Shown piece after piece: positions 61,939 to 64,000 of a DNA stretch of 64,000 nt. Numbering within the stretch: position 1 is the stretch's first letter; every line of letters begins with the position of its first letter. The position numbers and the translations under genes are program-made. The stretch spans positions 1 through 64,000 of the forward strand of contig JAACZQ010000002.1 of assembly GCA_009996675.1 (NCBI GenBank), read 5' to 3'. This DNA comes from Chitinophagaceae bacterium. GTDB taxonomy: Bacteria; Bacteroidota; Bacteroidia; Chitinophagales; Chitinophagaceae. Under the pieces are notes generated by a model. The model ran no database searches and was not told where the DNA came from. It saw only the letters and a list, made by a program, of their open reading frames with translations.

Positions 61939-62528
61939 ACAGAGCATTAGCGGACATACTGAGTACAAAACTGGATAGCGCATACATTGATCGCAAGGCC
62001 GGGATTGTATTTACGTTTGAAAAAGTTACGGTACCGGAATCTGGTCCCAAAGTGATCAAGCGAATACCGGTTGCTTACTTGAACGGCGAAAAGGTTGACA
62101 TGATTCCTGACAGTCGGTGTAAGTGCATGATATATTTCGAGGATCAGGGCATTTCAGCGCCTTCCAAAGTTGGCCCGGGTTGGCAGTATATCAGCCGGCT
62201 GCGCTTAGTCTGCTGGCTAAACTCTCGACTGATCAGCGGCCAGTCAGATAGCACATTGAAAGCAAAGATCATGACTGATGTAATTGACAAGTTGGCCGGA
62301 GGTGCGTATTTCTCACAATCGCCATATACGAGGGTTCTGCCTAAGGTGGTAAATATACCGACTCAAGACAAAAATATTTTTGCAAAATACGATTACAGCG
62401 AACAGGACCAGCAATACCTGATGCAGCCCTACGACTATTTCGCCGTTGACTTTCAGATACCATTCACAATACCTACTGCCTGCCTTAATTCTATCACTGT
62501 AACAAATCCAGAAGCATGCACACAGTAA
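61935..62528 (+). CDS. Hypothetical phage structural protein
   Basis: A 197-residue beta-rich protein overlapping its upstream neighbour by 4 nt and the next gene by 13 nt. Unknown function; likely tail or connector. Confidence 0.5.
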   Translation: MNRALADILSTKLDSAYIDRKAGIVFTFEKVTVPESGPKVIKRIPVAYLNGEKVDMIPDSRCKCMIYFEDQGISAPSKVGPGWQYISRLRLVCWLNSRLISGQSDSTLKAKIMTDVIDKLAGGAYFSQSPYTRVLPKVVNIPTQDKNIFAKYDYSEQDQQYLMQPYDYFAVDFQIPFTIPTACLNSITVTNPEACTQ

Positions 62529-62920
62529 TACTAGATTTCATAGCAACCTTTCTTTTCACGATTCCAATTGTGGTCATTGGATTTGTGTATTCGTATATCC
62601 TTACAATGCCAGACATGATACTAAACCGATGGTATCGGTTCCTTGCAGAGAAAGCGCCTACATGGTTATTCTACCCACTTATTCACTGTGAGAAGTGCGT
62701 TTGCGGACAGATGGCACTATGGTTATACCCGTTAGTGATCACAGATCTGTCGGGGTGCAATTACAATGCATTCTGGCATTTGTATTTTATCGCACAGTCA
62801 ATTCTGAATGTGATTGTATTGAAGGCTGTTTATGAAGCTCTGATTGAGAAGCAGCTTCCAATACCTCCGCCGCCGATAAACGGATTTCAACAACCGTTAA
62901 CCCCCAAAAACAATGGCTAA
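62516..62920 (+). CDS. Membrane protein with CxxC motif
   Basis: A 134-residue protein with an N-terminal membrane helix (FLFTIPIVVIGFVYSYI) and a second hydrophobic region near 70-110. The HCEKCVCGQ motif could bind metal. Could be involved in lysis, but this is a guess. Confidence 0.5.
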   Translation: MHTVILDFIATFLFTIPIVVIGFVYSYILTMPDMILNRWYRFLAEKAPTWLFYPLIHCEKCVCGQMALWLYPLVITDLSGCNYNAFWHLYFIAQSILNVIVLKAVYEALIEKQLPIPPPPINGFQQPLTPKNNG

Positions 62921-63203
62921 AGCGAAAGTATTCGAAACCTCAGATGGAGGTAAATCTGTTTGGATAGAATGTCCAGGATGCGGGATAGTTCATGCGTTCA
63001 AAGTTGGAGGATCTGCCCAGCCGAAATGGGACTGGAATGGATCTGTTGATAAGCCCACATTCAATCCGTCCATGTTGGTAAATAAAGACGATCCTAAAAG
63101 CCGGTGCCATTCATTCATACGGCACGGTATTATACAATTTTTGCCTGATTGTCACCATGAACTAAAAAATAGTACGGTTGAATTACCGGACATTGACTTA
63201 TGA
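62913..63203 (+). CDS. DUF6527-like protein
   Basis: A 96-residue protein with IECPGCGIVHAFKV, KPTFNPSMLV and RCHSFIRHG...FLPDCHH, which match the small DUF6527 family common in phages. Function unknown; the Cys/His set suggests metal binding. Confidence 0.7.
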   Translation: MAKAKVFETSDGGKSVWIECPGCGIVHAFKVGGSAQPKWDWNGSVDKPTFNPSMLVNKDDPKSRCHSFIRHGIIQFLPDCHHELKNSTVELPDIDL

Positions 63204-63721
63204 GAGAACTGAAACAAATTGATTTCTCGCAGAAATCTTTTATCGCCAACGGCGTTGAATATTTCATTGAGAAGGAGATCAGCATACAGCGATCTGTATT
63301 TGCTGAAGCCGCTAAAATGGAGCTTGAAGCTGGCATTAGGGTGGGCAAATGGGAAGAAGATTGGGCAAAGGTATATGACCTGGCCAATCAGCAGAAGTTT
63401 GCTGATATCGTGGTCCTGGCATATAACAATCGCCGGGGATTCAGAAATTTCTTTGAAGATGCTTCGCCGGTTCTGAAACTCTGTGCATGTTTTATCAATG
63501 CAGCGGATGAAGACCGCAGATTTATCAATGATGACCTGGTAGCGAAGAAAGTTAAAGATTGGACCGAGGAAGGTATTACTCAGGCCAGTTTTTTCGCATT
63601 TGCGGTCGCTTTTCTCAAAACAGAAGCCGAAAGCTCCAAGAGTGCCATGCAAAGCATTTCGGATCTTCAAAACGAGCTAAGGGAAAAGATGACCGCACTG
63701 AGTACACCCATATCCGAATAA
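63200..63721 (+). CDS. Tail assembly chaperone, N-terminal frame (putative)
   Basis: A 173-residue protein directly upstream of the tape measure gene, with an overlapping downstream -1 frame, the usual arrangement of lambda G-type chaperones. Coding in the -1 frame continues to 63894. Confidence 0.6.
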   Translation: MRELKQIDFSQKSFIANGVEYFIEKEISIQRSVFAEAAKMELEAGIRVGKWEEDWAKVYDLANQQKFADIVVLAYNNRRGFRNFFEDASPVLKLCACFINAADEDRRFINDDLVAKKVKDWTEEGITQASFFAFAVAFLKTEAESSKSAMQSISDLQNELREKMTALSTPISE

Positions 63722-63894
63722 TCAAGCTCTGGAAAGATTGGGATGAGATATGGTATTCAATGGCTGATGGGAACATATCACAGATGGAAACACTGAAAGG
63801 AACCGAGGAGAATGCATTTTATAACCTATTCGACCTGCATAAAAGGAGAATTGACCGCTTAAAAGCAAAGCATCATGGCAATAAGCAAAGGTGA
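63722..63894 (+). CDS. Possible -1 frame extension of the tail chaperone
   Basis: The -1 frame reads IIKLWKDWDEIWYSMADG straight after the upstream stop, coding-like before any start codon; the first ATG is 63760. This resembles the lambda T extension. No in-phase slippery heptamer was found, so an ordinary start at 63760 is also possible. Confidence 0.45.
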
Positions 63895-64000
63895 ATATAC
63901 GCTTCCGTTAGGTTTGGATGCTAACCCGGTCATCCAGGGGCTGAGGCAGACTAAATCGGGATTGGTTGAGGTGGCAGAGGCTGCCCAACAGAGTAATGCC
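63875..64000 (+). CDS. Tape measure protein, 5' end (partial)
   Basis: Starts MAISKGEYTLPLGLDANPVI and runs off the window. It overlaps the chaperone extension by 20 nt, as tape measure genes do. The predicted protein should be long and helical; this cannot be checked here. Confidence 0.6.
   Translation, partial: MAISKGEYTLPLGLDANPVIQGLRQTKSGLVEVAEAAQQSNA

Noticed and set aside
63640..63721. GGGAAAA as slippery site for the tail chaperone
   Set aside because: The heptamer is in the wrong phase for the zero frame, so it would not cause a standard -1 shift.

Overview
The window reads as a Bacteroidota chromosome, most likely Chitinophagaceae or a close relative. Evidence: promoters of the TTG-N19-21-TAnnTTTG type, weak or absent Shine-Dalgarno sequences, single-gene hutH and glnS-tilS neighbourhoods, an adaptor-RND-TolC efflux operon with an HMA-AraC regulator, and C-rich AACCCCC-type intergenic repeats. 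The genus cannot be fixed from sequence alone.

Layout. 1-6.4 kb: AT-rich, cassette-like island with a giant nuclease-RecQ helicase, a coiled-coil membrane partner and a DUF5677-like gene, separated by attC-like inverted repeats; a defence role is inferred. 6.5-10.6 kb: small accessory genes (lipoprotein, DUF2975/XRE pair with a palindromic operator, an unknown gene between direct repeats, a lipocalin-like protein, a Panacea-type toxin-antitoxin pair). 10.77-11.1 kb: a tRNA-Arg(TCT) preceded by two 94-bp tRNA-like tandem units behind one promoter. 11.3-18.7 kb: housekeeping genes hutH, glnS, tilS, rhomboid, rlmH and a TPR protein. 18.7-23.5 kb: a universal stress protein, a GT2-HAD fusion and an OmpR-type two-component system. 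Four arrays of an 11-bp direct repeat (ATTAGAAnnnn) precede these genes and a possible small RNA, suggesting one local regulon. 23.5-33.5 kb: a Dabb protein, an M28 peptidase, and an MFP-RND-TolC-MFS efflux operon downstream of an HMA-AraC regulator.

From 33.67 kb to the window end is a prophage of siphovirus-like design, integrated into tRNA-Arg(ACG), whose displaced 3' half is at the left edge. Order: immunity genes (XRE, SHOCT, S24 repressor), small early genes, a phage-borne initiator tRNA, ERF annealase, a PD-(D/E)XK-FtsK fusion, HNH-like protein, MazG-like, PcfK/PcfJ, replication genes, ParB-methyltransferase, terminase, portal, MuF-like, scaffold, capsid, head-tail genes, tail-assembly chaperone and the start of the tape measure protein. 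No integrase or lysis gene lies in the window.

The most striking system is a complete diversity-generating retroelement (DGR) inside the prophage: a reverse transcriptase (41649-42728), a 72-nt template repeat (41469-41540), an adjacent variable gene (41042-41437) and a second variable gene about 5 kb upstream (36409-36822). Both variable repeats differ from the template only at template adenines (14 of 14 and 16 of 16 mismatches). Both targets are small proteins encoded in the early region, not tail fibres.
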